Source: Nematostella vectensis
Taxonomy: Eukaryota > Cnidaria > Anthozoa > Actiniaria > Edwardsiidae
Length of the DNA stretch: 64,000 nt
Direction of reading: 5' to 3'
Assembly (NCBI RefSeq): GCF_932526225.1
Contig: NC_064046.1
Span: forward strand, 15,203,408 to 15,267,407
Below are positions 1 to 9,263 of the stretch, in pieces. Position numbers and translations under genes: made by a program. The notes under the pieces are model-generated. The model did not search any database, was not told the DNA's origin, and saw only the letters and a list, made by a program, of their open reading frames with translations. Positions within the stretch are counted from its first letter, which is position 1. Every line of letters starts with the position of its first letter.

Positions 1-3000
1 ATAAAGAAAAAAATAGGCTATCAGCGGGAATCGAACCCGGGTCGCTGCGTTAGTAGTCAAGTGCCCGCAACGAAAGACTAACGTGGCATTGCTGAAGGGA
101 ATTTTAATTAAAATTACTTTTAATACTATTGGTATCGTAAACTATCCCAAGCAAAGTCACCATCGGACTGGAGGTTACATTCTGGAAAAGCTTCAGGGTT
201 ACATTCGGGAATTGTTTTTACGAGTGTAACCTCCAAAAGGTTACAATCGATAATTTTTTTTTCCGAATGTAAATTCCAAAAAGTAACATTAGGAAAAATA
301 AAACAGTATACTCGGAAAAAAAGGTATATCAATCTATCGAGCGCTATGCTCTATGTTAGAATCTACTTAATCAATTTATCCAAGGAATCTAGTTAGTTCT
401 TGTGTTCATAAAATATGTACAGGATCCTGAACTAAGCATGAGCACATCAAAGATGCTAAGAGTACAAAAAAATGTCCCTATACCTTCTTTTTATGTCATG
501 ACACACCCAGAACAGTATAATTAAGTATCGATATTTAAAAAAAAAATAAAGAAAAAAAAATAGTTTATCAGCGGGAATCGAACCCGGGTCGCTGCGTTAG
601 TAGTCAAGTGCCCGCAACGAAAGACTAACGTGGCATTGCTGAAGGGAATTGTAATGAAAATTACTTTTAATACTATTGGTATCGTAAACTATCCCAAGCA
701 AAGTCACCATCGAACTGGAGGTTACGTTCGGGAAAAGCTTCAGGGTTACATTCGGGAATTTGTTTTACGAGTGTAACCTCCAAAAGGTTACAATCGATAA
801 TTTTTTTTCCGAATGTAAATTCCATAAAGTAACATTAGGAAAAATAAAACAGTATACTCGGAAAAAAAGGTATATCAATCTATCGAGCGCTATGCTCTAT
901 TTTAGAATCTACTTAATCAAGTTATTCAAGGAATCTAGTTAGTTCTTGTGTGCATAAAATATGTACAGGATCCTGAACAAAGCATGAGCACATCAAAGAT
1001 GCTGAGAGTACATAAAAATGTCCCTATACCTTTTTTTTATGTCATGACACACCAAGAACAGTATTATTAAGTATCGATATTTAAAAAAGAAAATAAAGAA
1101 AAAAAAATAGGCTATCAGCGGGAATCGAACCCAGGTCGCTGCGTTAGTAGTCAAGTGCCCGCAACGAAAGACTAACGTGGCATTGCTGAAGGGAATTGCA
1201 ATGAAAATTACTTTTAATACTATTGGTATGGTAAACTATCCCAAGCAAAGTCACCATCGGGCTGGAGGTTACATTCGGGAAAAGCTTCAGGGTTACATTC
1301 GGGAATTTGTTTTACGAGTGTAACCTCCAAAAGGTTACAATCGATAGTTTTTTTTTCGAATGTAAATTCCAAAAAGTAACATTAGGAAAAATAAAACAGT
1401 ATACTCGGAAAAAAAGGTATATCAATCTATAGAGCGCTATGCTCTTTGTTAGAATCTACTTAATCAAGTTATTCAAGGAATCTAGTTAGTTCTTGTGTGC
1501 ATAAAATATGTACAGGATCCTGAACAAAGCATGAGCACATCAAAGATGCTGAGAGTACATAAAAATGTCCCTATACCTTCTTTTTATGTCATGACAAACC
1601 AAGAACAGTATAATTAAGTATCGATATTTAAAAAAAAAAAATAAAGAAAAAAAAATAGGCTATCAGCGGGAATCGAACCCAGGTCGCTGCGTTAGTAGTC
1701 AAGTGCCCGCAACGAAAGACTAACGTGGCATTGCTGAAGGGAATTGCAATGAAAAATACTTTTAATACTATTGGTATCGTAAACTATCCCAAGCAAAGTC
1801 ACCATCGGGCTGGAGGTTACATTCGGGAAAAGCTTCAGGGTTACATTCGGGAATTTGTTTTACGAGTGTAACCTCCAAAAGGTTACAATCGATAGTTTTT
1901 TTTTTTTTTTAATGTAAATTCCAAAAAGTAACATTAGGAAAAATAAAACAGTATACTCGGAAAAAAAGGTATATCAATCTATCGAGCGCTATGCTCTATT
2001 TTAGAATCTACTTAATCAAGTTATTCAAGGAATCTAGTAAGTTCTTGTGTGCATAAAATATGTACAGGATCCTGAACAAAGCATGAGCACATCAAAGACG
2101 CTGAGAGTACATAAAAATGTCCCTATACCTTCTTTTTATGTCATGACACACCAAGAACAGTTTAATTAAGTATCGATATTTAAAAAAAAAATAAAGAAAA
2201 AAAAATAGGCTATCAGCGGGAATCGAACCCAGGTCGCTGCGTTAGTAGTCAAGTGCCCGCAACGAAAGACTAACGTGGCATTGCTGAAGGGAATTGTAAT
2301 GAAAATTACTTTTAATACTATTGGTATCGTAAACTATCCCAAGAAAAGTCACCATCGGACTGGAGGTTACATTCGGGAAAAGCTTCAGGGTTACATTCGA
2401 GAATTTGTTTTACGAGTGTAACCTCCAAAAGGTTACAATCGATAATTTTTTCCTGAATGTAAATTCCAAAAAGTAACATTAGTAAAAATAAAACAGTATA
2501 CTCGGAAAAAAAGGTATATCAATCTATCGAGCGCTATGCTCTATGTTAGAATCTACTTAATCAATTTATCCAAGGACTGTAGTTAATTCTTGTGTGCATA
2601 AAATATGTACAGGATCCTGAACAAAGCATGAGCACATCAAAGATGCTGAGAGTACATAAAAATGTCCCTATACCTTCTTTTTATGTCATGACACACCAAG
2701 AACAGTATAATTAAGTATCGATATTTAAAAAAAAAAATTAAGAAAAAAAAATAGGCTATCAGCGGGAATCGAACCCGGGTCGCTGAATTAGTAGTCAAGT
2801 GCCCGCAACGAAAGACTAACGTGGCATTGCTGAAGGGAATTGTAATGCAAATTACTTTTAATACTATTGGTATCGTAAATTATCCCAAGCAAAGTCACCA
2901 TCGGACTGGAGGTTACATTCGGGAAAAGCTTCAGGTTTACATTCGGGAATTTGTTTTACGAGTGTAACCTCCAAAAGGTTACAATCGATAATTTTTTATC

Positions 3001-6000
3001 CGAATGTAAATTCCAAAAAGTAACATTAGGAAAAATAAAACAGTATACTCGGAAAAAAAGGTATATCAATCTATCGAGCGCTATGCTCTATCTTAGAATC
3101 TACTTAATCAAGTTATTCAAGGAATCTAGTTAGTTCTTGTGTGCATAAAATATGTACAGGATCCTGGACAAAGCATGAGCACATCAAAGATGCTGAGAGT
3201 ACATAAAAATGTCAGTATACCTTCTTCTTATGTCATGACATACCAAGAACAGTATAATTAAGTATCGATATTAAAAAAATAAAGAAAAAAAATAGGCTAT
3301 CAGCGGGAATCGAACCCGGGTAGCTGCGTTAGTAGTCAAGTGCCCGCAACGAAAGACTAACGTGGCATTGCTGAAAGGAATTGTAATGAAAATTACTTTT
3401 AATACTATTGGTATCGTAAACTATCCCAAGCAAAGTCACCATCGAACTGGAGGTTACATTCGGGAAAAGCTTCAGGGTTACATTCGGGAATTTGTTTTAC
3501 GAGTGTAACCTCCAAAAGGTTACAATCGATAATTTTTTTCCGAATGTAAATTCCAAAAAGTAACATTAGGAAAAATAAAACAGTATACTCGGAAAAAAAG
3601 GTATATCAATCTCTCGAGCGTTATGCTCTATGTTAGAATCTACTTAATCAAGTTATCCAAGGAATCTAGTTAGTTCTTGTGTGCATAAAATATGTACAGG
3701 ATCCTGAACAAAGCATGAGCACATCAAAGATGCTGAGAGTACATAAAAATGTTCCTATTCCTTCTTTTAATGTCTTGACACACCAAGAAAAGTAAAATTA
3801 AGTATCGATATTTAAAAAAAATAAAGAAAAAAAATAGGCTATCAGCGTGAATCGAACCCGGGTCGCTGCGTTAGTAGTCAAGTGCCCTCAACGAAAGACT
3901 AACGTGGCATTCCTGAAGGGAATTGTAATGCAAATTACTTTTAATACTATTGGTATCGTAAACTATCCCAAGCAAAGTCACCATCGGACTGGAGGTTACA
4001 TTCGGGAAAAGCTTCAGGGTTACATTCGGGAATTTGTTTTACGAGTGTAACCTCCAAAAGGTTACACAATCGATACTTTTTTTTCCGAATGTAAATTCTA
4101 AAAAGTAACATTAGGAAAAATAAAACAGTATACTCGGAAAAAAAGGTATATCAATCTATCGAGCGCTATGCTCTATGTTAGAATCTACTTAATCAAGTTA
4201 TCCAAGGAATCTAGTTAGTTCGTGTGTGCATAAAATATGTACAAGATCCTGAACAAAGCATGAGCACATCAAAGATGCTGAGAGTACATAAAAATGTCCC
4301 TATACCTTCTTTTTATGTCATGACACACCAAGAACAGTATAATTAAGTATCGATATTTAAAAAAAAAATAAAGAAAAAAAAAAAAATAGGCTATCAGCGA
4401 GAAGCGAAGCCGGGTCGCTGCGTTAGTAGTCAAGTGCCAGCAGCGAAAGACTAACGTGGAATTGCTGAAGGGAATTGTAATGAAAATTTCCCTCAATACT
4501 ATTGGTATCGTAAACTATCCCAAGCAAAGTCACCATCGGACTGGAGGTTACATTCGGGAAAAGCTTCAGGGTTACATTCGGGAATTTGTTTTACGAGTGT
4601 AACCTCCAAAAGGTTACAATCGATAGTTTTTTTTTCGAATGTAAATTCCAAAAAGTAACATTAGGAAAAATAAAACAGTATACTCGGAAAAAAAGGTATA
4701 TCAATCTATCGAGCGCTATGCTCTATTTTAGAATCTACTTAATCAAGTTATTCAAGGAATCTAGTTAGTTCTTGTGTGCATAAAATATGTACAGGATCCT
4801 GAACAAAGCATGAGCACATCAAAGATGCTGAGAGTACATAAAAATGTTCCTATACCTTCTTTTAATGTCATGACACACCAAGAACAGTAAAATTAAGTAT
4901 CGATATTTAAAAAAAATAAAGAAAAAAAATAGGCTATCAGCGTGAATCGAACCCGGGTCGCTGCGTTAGTAGTCAAGTGCCCTCAACGAAAGACTAACGT
5001 GGCATTGCTGAAGGGAATTGTAATGCAAATTACTTTTAATACTATTGGTATCGTAAACTATCCCAAGCAAAGTCACCATCGGGCTGGAGGTTACATTCGG
5101 GAAAAGCTTCAGGGTTACATTCGGGAATTTGTTTTACGAGTGTAACCTCCAAAAGGTTACAATCGATAGTTTTTTTTTCGAATGTAAATTCCAAAAAGTA
5201 ACATTAGGAAAAATAAAACAGTATACTCGGAAAAAAGGTATATCAATCTATCGAGCGCTATGCTCTATTTTAGAATCTACTCAATCAAGTTATCCAAAGA
5301 ATCTAGTTAGTTCTTGTGTTCATAAAATATGTACAGGATCCTGAACAAAGCATGAGCACATCAAAGATGATGAGAGTACATAAAAATGTCCCTATACCTT
5401 CTTTTTATGTCATGACACACCAAGAACAGTATTATTAAGTATCGATATTTAAAAAAAAAAAAATAAAGAAAAAAAAATAGGCTATCAGCGGGAATCGAAC
5501 CCAGGTCGCTGCGTTAGTAGTCAAGTGCCCGCAACGAAAGACTAACGTGGCATTGCTGAAGGGAATTGTAATGAAAATTACTTTTAATACTATTGGTATC
5601 GTAAACTATCTCAAGCAAATAGAGAAGTCACCATCGGACTGGAGGTTACATTCGGGAAAAGCTTCAGGGTTACATTCGGGAATTTGTTTTACGAGTGTAA
5701 CCTCCAAACGGTTACAATCGATAATTTTTTTTCCGAATGTAAATTCCAAAAAGTAACATTAGGAAAAATAAAACAGTATACTCGGAAAAAAAGGTATTTC
5801 AATCTATCGAGCGCTATGCTCTATCTTAGAATCTACTTAATCAAGTTATCCAAGGAATCTAGTTAGTTCTTGTGTGCATAAAATATGTACAGGATCCTGA
5901 ACAAAGCATGAGCACATCAAAGATGCTGAGAGTACATCAAAATGTCCCTATACCTTCTTTTTATGTCATGACACACCAAGAACATTATAATTAAGTATCG

Positions 6001-6080
6001 ATATTTAAAAAAAAAAATTAAGAAAAAAAAATAGGCTATCAGCGGGAATCGAACCCGGGTCGCTGCGTTAGTAGTCAAGT
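1..6080 (+). repeat. 547-bp satellite array, left block
   Basis: Head-to-tail units start at 18, 565, 1112, 1660, 2210, 2756, 3297, 3839, 4391, 4934, 5482 and 6036, so spacing is 541-554 bp. Length varies mainly in the A-rich tract before each start and in the T-run about 220 bp into the unit. Units here differ from one another at scattered positions and show only weak higher-order structure. The units at 3839 and 4934 share GCGTGAATCG and GTGCCCTCAACG, which suggests an old two-unit duplication. The unit at 5482 has a 6-bp insertion (ATAGAG after AAGCAA, near 5617). The last unit is cut 45 bases in, at GTAGTCAAGT/ACAATATGAG. No coding capacity is supported. The 60-codon plus-strand frame repeated in many units begins at TTG, not ATG, and is broken in others by T-run length changes. 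Confidence 0.97.
17..87 (-). pseudogene. tRNA-like element (first copy; one in almost every full-length unit)
   Basis: Read on the minus strand this is a 71-nt tRNA-sized module. It has a perfect Pol III B box GGTTCGATTCC inside a T arm (CCGGG/TTCGATT/CCCGC, 4 of 5 pairs), and an A-box-like TAGTCTTTCG placed 43 nt upstream, the same spacing as in a tRNA without a long variable arm. The anticodon loop is canonically shaped (CTACTAA, U33 and A37-A38). The acceptor (GCCACGT/TGATAGC, about 3 of 7 pairs) and anticodon stems (2 of 5) are degenerate, so it is unlikely to be a functional tRNA. It looks tRNA-derived, as in a SINE head or tRNA pseudogene. The equivalent in any other full-length unit runs from one base before the listed unit start for about 71 nt. 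Oligo-T lies a few bases downstream on the minus strand. Confidence 0.6.
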
Positions 6081-6568
6081 ACAATATGAGAAAATAATAT
6101 CATCCACATATACATAAGTTTGTTTAGTACTTCATATATGACCCTATTAACCCACTATCTCCCTAATCCTAAATGAAGTACTAACCTTGGGGTCATATAT
6201 GACGTACTGTTGAGACATGGGGATATTGATGATCTTCAGCATGCAAATACTGGCTTAGAAAGGCAGCGTGAGCCAATAACTGGTTGCCTAGGAACTACCG
6301 TAAAAGCTCTAGTAAGCCCGCGCTGCTTTTATCCCAGGTTCGGCTTGACCTCTCTATGGGTCCCCAGTAATGTCCTCATGCCATATATTTCTTGGGCCAT
6401 ACATCTACACACATTATTTAAGGTATTTAAAATATCCCGCTGCTCTGAGAGTATTGTGATAAAACACCTGTTTGTAATATTTATCTAGTGTGGAATAAAG
6501 CGTTTTAAGAAAGTTTCGACTATAGTATATTTAATGCCTTGGCCCGTTACAACTGGGGGAAGCGGTAG
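6081..6568. other. Unique segment with LTR-like end; no gene seen
   Basis: No convincing reading frame is present; a 92-codon frame at 6210-6488 resembles nothing I recognise. The right part contains GGAATAAAGCG (poly(A)-signal-like AATAAA near 6494) and then CCCGTTACA at 6543-6551, followed by ACTGGGGGAAGCGG. That order (AATAAA, an end in ACA, then a TGG-rich stretch) resembles the 3' end of a retrotransposon LTR followed by a primer-binding site. No matching second LTR or TGT start is identified, so a solo or partial LTR is only a suggestion. Confidence 0.25.
6126..6208. repeat. Inverted repeat, 19-bp arms
   Basis: AGTACTTCATATATGACCC at 6126-6144 is matched in inverted orientation by 6190-6208 with one mismatch (18 of 19). 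The spacer contains a further partial copy, AATGAAGTACT. It could be a small foldback element, a terminal inverted repeat pair or a binding-site dyad. Confidence 0.7.
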
Positions 6569-6822
6569 TGGAAATGCCGTGATTCTAAAGTGTACTGGGA
6601 AATGCCGTATTTCTTAGATGTTCTTCGAAATGCCATGTTCTAAGGTGTACTGGGGGAAATGCCGTGTTTCTTAGATGTCCTTGGAAATACCGTGTTTCTT
6701 AGATGTTCTTGGAAATGCCGTGTTTCTTAGATGTTTTTGGAAATGCCGTGTCCCTAAGATGTACTGGGAAATGCCGTGTTTCTATGGTGTACTGGGAAAT
6801 GCCGTGTTTCTAGATGTTACGG
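6569..6822 (+). repeat. 28-bp minisatellite, about 9 copies
   Basis: Copies of GGAAATGCCGTGTTTCTTAG followed by ATGTTCTT start at 6570, 6598, 6626, 6655, 6683, 6711, 6739, 6767 and 6795. Every step is 28 bp except one of 29. Two sub-types alternate: ...CTTAGATGTTCTT and ...CTAAGGTGTACTG. The long plus-strand frame through it is a by-product of the repeat, not evidence for a protein. Confidence 0.95.
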
Positions 6823-7002
6823 GAGCATTTTCACTGTTTTTTTTTCTTAGCCGTTTTATAGTGCAACTAAAAGCGATGTATAGCAATATCATCCTCATTT
6901 GAAGGAGTAGAGAGTAGAGAAGGCTGTTGTCATCGAGATAGGCGTGCAGAAAATCATGCACATGCCGCTCAATATTTGGTAAAAATTTTGAAAAGCCATA
7001 TA
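6781..7002 (+). repeat. 220-bp direct repeat, left copy
   Basis: It begins within the last minisatellite unit and ends at GCCATATA. It matches 8783-9000 at about 95 percent by eye, with roughly ten substitutions and one 4-bp indel (GAGATAGGCG versus GAGGCG). It is contiguous with the minisatellite on its left. Confidence 0.92.
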
Positions 7003-7030
7003 AAAAACTCATTTTTCATATATTACATGT

Positions 7031-7812
7031 AATTCTTTCAGTTCTTCTATAGCAATATGAAATAAAGTACAAATCTAAGTATCGAGAATAGCATAGCATA
7101 TTATAGTTAAAGAGGGCAAATAAAGGTGAATGAGGGCTAAGTGTAGGCACAGGTACGGGTGTACTTATAGATGCTATTCTTTCAGTTCTTCTATAGCAAT
7201 CTGGCATGAAGAACACACCTAAGCATCGAGCATAGCATATCATAGCTAAAGAGGGCAAATGAAGGTAAATGAGGGCTACGTGTAGGCACAGGTATGGGTG
7301 TACTTATAGATGCAATTCTTTCAATCATTCTATAGCAATCTGGCATGAAGTACATATCTAAGCATCGAGCATAGCATATCATAGCTAAAAAGGCAAGTGA
7401 AGGTAAATGAGGGCTACGTGTAGGCACAGGTATGGGTGTACTTATAGATGCAATTCTTTCAATCATTCTATAGCAATCTGGCATGAAGTACATATCTGAG
7501 CATCGAGCATAGCATATCATAGCTAAAGAGGGCAAATGGAGGTAAAGAAAGGCTACGTGTAGGAACAGGTATGGGTGTACTTATAGATTAAATTCTTTCA
7601 GTCATTCTATAGCAATCTGGCATTAAGTACATACCTAAGCATCGAGCATAGCATATCATAGCAAAAGAGGGCAGATAAAGGTAAATGAAGGCTACGTGTA
7701 GGCACAAGTACGGGTGTACTTATAGATGCAATTCTTCCAGTCTTTCTATGTCAATCTGACATGAAGTTCACATCTAGGCATCGAGCATAGCATGTCATAG
7801 CTAAAGAGGTGG
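7031..7812 (+). repeat. 139-bp tandem repeat, about 5.6 copies
   Basis: Units beginning at AATTCTTTCA (or a variant) start at 7031, 7175, 7314, 7452, 7591 and 7730, with spacing of 144, 139, 138, 139 and 139 bp. Each carries CTATAGCAATCTGGCATGAA, AGCATCGAGCATAGCATATC and a GTGTAGGCACAGG block. Minus-strand frames across it look like repeated peptides, but the 139-bp period is not a multiple of three, so the frame is not kept from unit to unit. Confidence 0.95.
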
Positions 7813-8079
7813 AAGGTGTGTTGAAGATAACCCCTATTTATAATCATGGGTTGGACTGTATTGTCTTTTAGTTTTATGCACAGGCAGCCACACTTGATAA
7901 AGATTAGAAATAAACTCATGCCATGTATAATATTTTATATAAATAAGCAATGTTTCCATCCTGTTCCTCGCTCAGTGTATTGGCCCTGACCTTCAGGCTA
8001 TGCCTTGAAATCTCTAATCGTCACTTTTCAAACTCATTAATTATTCATGCATGCATTAGCCAATGAGTGGAAAGGATAT
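7813..8079. other. Unique AT-rich spacer; nothing recognised
   Basis: No repeat, RNA gene or convincing reading frame is seen between the 139-bp tandem repeat and the foldback. Confidence 0.6.
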
Positions 8080-8212
8080 GGGTCACATGCATGGGTCTTG
8101 ATACCCAATGAAAACCCGGATGAACATCACTAATGATTTGGATATGTGATCCAACCCACTTGTGAAGTTCATCTGGGTTCCCATTGGATATCAAGATCCA
8201 TACATGTAACCC
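8080..8212. repeat. Foldback element with 51-bp arms
   Basis: Arms 8080-8130 (GGGTCACATGCATGGGTCTT...) and 8162-8212 (...CATACATGTAACCC) are inverted copies at 43 of 51 positions around a 31-nt spacer. Seven of the eight differences are transitions. On minus-strand RNA five of these would be G-U pairs, so a hairpin could still form. A MITE-like foldback or a small-RNA hairpin is possible. No flanking target duplication was identified. Confidence 0.85.
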
Positions 8213-8503
8213 AAATAGAACAATAACATCAATGACAATTTTATTTATCTTAATTTTAAACACACAATTGGTCAATTGGTTAAATCAAGGAAACCAAATC
8301 AAGCCTAGAAAACAGCAGGTAGTCATACCTTTTTTCGTTCACAATTATGGTAACATCACAATTTGAACATGAATGATGCAGAGTGTAAAATTGAACTTAA
8401 GCCTTTGTCTACTTTATTACACTCCGACTCTTAACTCTAAATATTGACCGTTTATTCCTTCTCAGAAACTTTACTTTCTGGCCTTAAAAGATTGGAAACT
8501 TTG
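8213..8503. other. Unique AT-rich segment; nothing recognised
   Basis: There is a small local duplication CAATTGGTCAATTGGTT near 8266. No gene, RNA or repeat is supported. Confidence 0.5.
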
Positions 8504-8761
8504 CTAACCTGTACTCCTGTACATTTTAGACTTTGGGATGCTGGCTTTAACCAATGTCTTTTCGTCCTCTCCGCACTTGGGAGAACGAAAACGGTTGGCT
8601 GCTAAACCTTCGGCCATAGCTCTAGCTTCTCTGGCCGAATGAATGATCTTGCGTCGCATAACAAATAACAAAATGTACTTATTGTATTTCCTTTGAGAAA
8701 AAGCAGGTTGAGATTGGACACAAACTTCTCGCCATTGTTTGGTCAATAGTTTGAAAAGCAC
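8504..8761 (-). other. Exon-like open frame, product not recognised
   Basis: An open frame of about 85 codons with more balanced composition than its AT-rich surroundings. The predicted peptide is basic, with MRRKIIHSAREARAMAEG in the middle and KSKMYRSTG at the end. The frame is open upstream of its first possible start, which is GTG; the first ATG is at about residue 35. On the minus strand a pyrimidine-rich CTTTTTCTCAAAG (AG at 8691-8692) and a donor-like TACAG/GTTAGC (GT at 8507-8508) could delimit an exon of about 182 nt. I recognise no domain. It may be a gene fragment captured with this segment, part of a mobile element, or a chance frame. Confidence 0.2.
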
Positions 8762-8782
8762 TTTTGCGTTCCGTTCATGCCA

Positions 8783-9000
8783 TCTATGGTGTACTGGGAA
8801 ATGCCGTGTTTATAGATGTTACGGGAGCACCTTCACTGTTTTTTTTTCTTAGACGTTTTATAGTGCAACTAAAAGCAATGTATAGCAATATCATCCTCAT
8901 TTAGAGGAGTAGAGAGTAGAGAAGGCTGTTGTCATTGAGGCGTGCAGAGAATCATGCACATGCCGCTCAATATTTGGTAAAAACTTTGAAAAGCCATATA
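8783..9000 (+). repeat. 220-bp direct repeat, right copy
   Basis: Counterpart of 6781-7002. It carries only one minisatellite unit and abuts the resumed satellite array almost exactly (GCCATATA then CATTATTTAAA). The two copies bracket 1780 bp, so they could be terminal repeats of an element or the product of a segmental duplication. Confidence 0.92.
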
Positions 9001-9187
9001 CATTATTTAAAAAAAAAATTAGGAAAAAAAAATAGGCTATCAGCGGGAATCGAACCCGGGTCGCTGCGTTAGTAGTCAAGTGCCCGCAACGAAAGGCTAC
9101 AAGGCATTGCTGAAGGGAATTTTAATGAAAATTACTTTTAATACTATTGGTATCGTAAACTATCCCAAGCAAAGTCACCATCGGACT

Positions 9188-9263
9188 GGAGGTTACATTC
9201 GGGAAAAGCTTCAGGGTTACATTCGGGAATTTGTTTTACGAGTGTAACCTCCAAAAGGTTACA
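9188..9263 (+). repeat. Competing-hairpin module of the unit (example)
   Basis: GGAGGTTACA (9188-9197) is the exact inverse complement of TGTAACCTCC (9243-9252). The first seven bases of the latter also pair with GGTTACA (9257-9263) across a 7-nt loop, so the middle strand can pair either left or right but not both. Inside lie two direct copies of GGTTACATTCGGGAA, at 9191-9205 and 9215-9229 (24 bp apart). Just downstream are an inverted relative (CCGAATGTAAATTCC) and a degenerate direct one (AGTAACATTAGGAAA). The module recurs about 200 bp into most full-length units. Confidence 0.85.

Larger units (their letters stand above)
6081..9003. other. Non-satellite interruption of the array
   Basis: Satellite sequence stops at 6080 inside the tRNA-like element and resumes at about 9004 in the A-rich tract that precedes a unit start (9037). 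The two flanks therefore overlap in repeat phase by roughly 75 bp instead of joining directly, and no short target-site duplication is visible. The interval holds LTR-like or unique sequence, a 28-bp minisatellite, a 139-bp tandem repeat, a foldback and a duplicated 220-bp segment. Its composition is less A-rich than the array. It may be a composite mobile element or older non-satellite DNA captured by recombination. Confidence 0.85.

Noticed and set aside
6210-6488. 92-codon plus-strand frame as a gene
   Set aside because: No recognisable domain, composition like its surroundings, and it overlaps the possible LTR end.
7191-7535. 114-codon minus-strand frame with repeated peptide
   Set aside because: It is produced by the 139-bp tandem repeat; the period is not a multiple of three and the frame is lost in neighbouring units.
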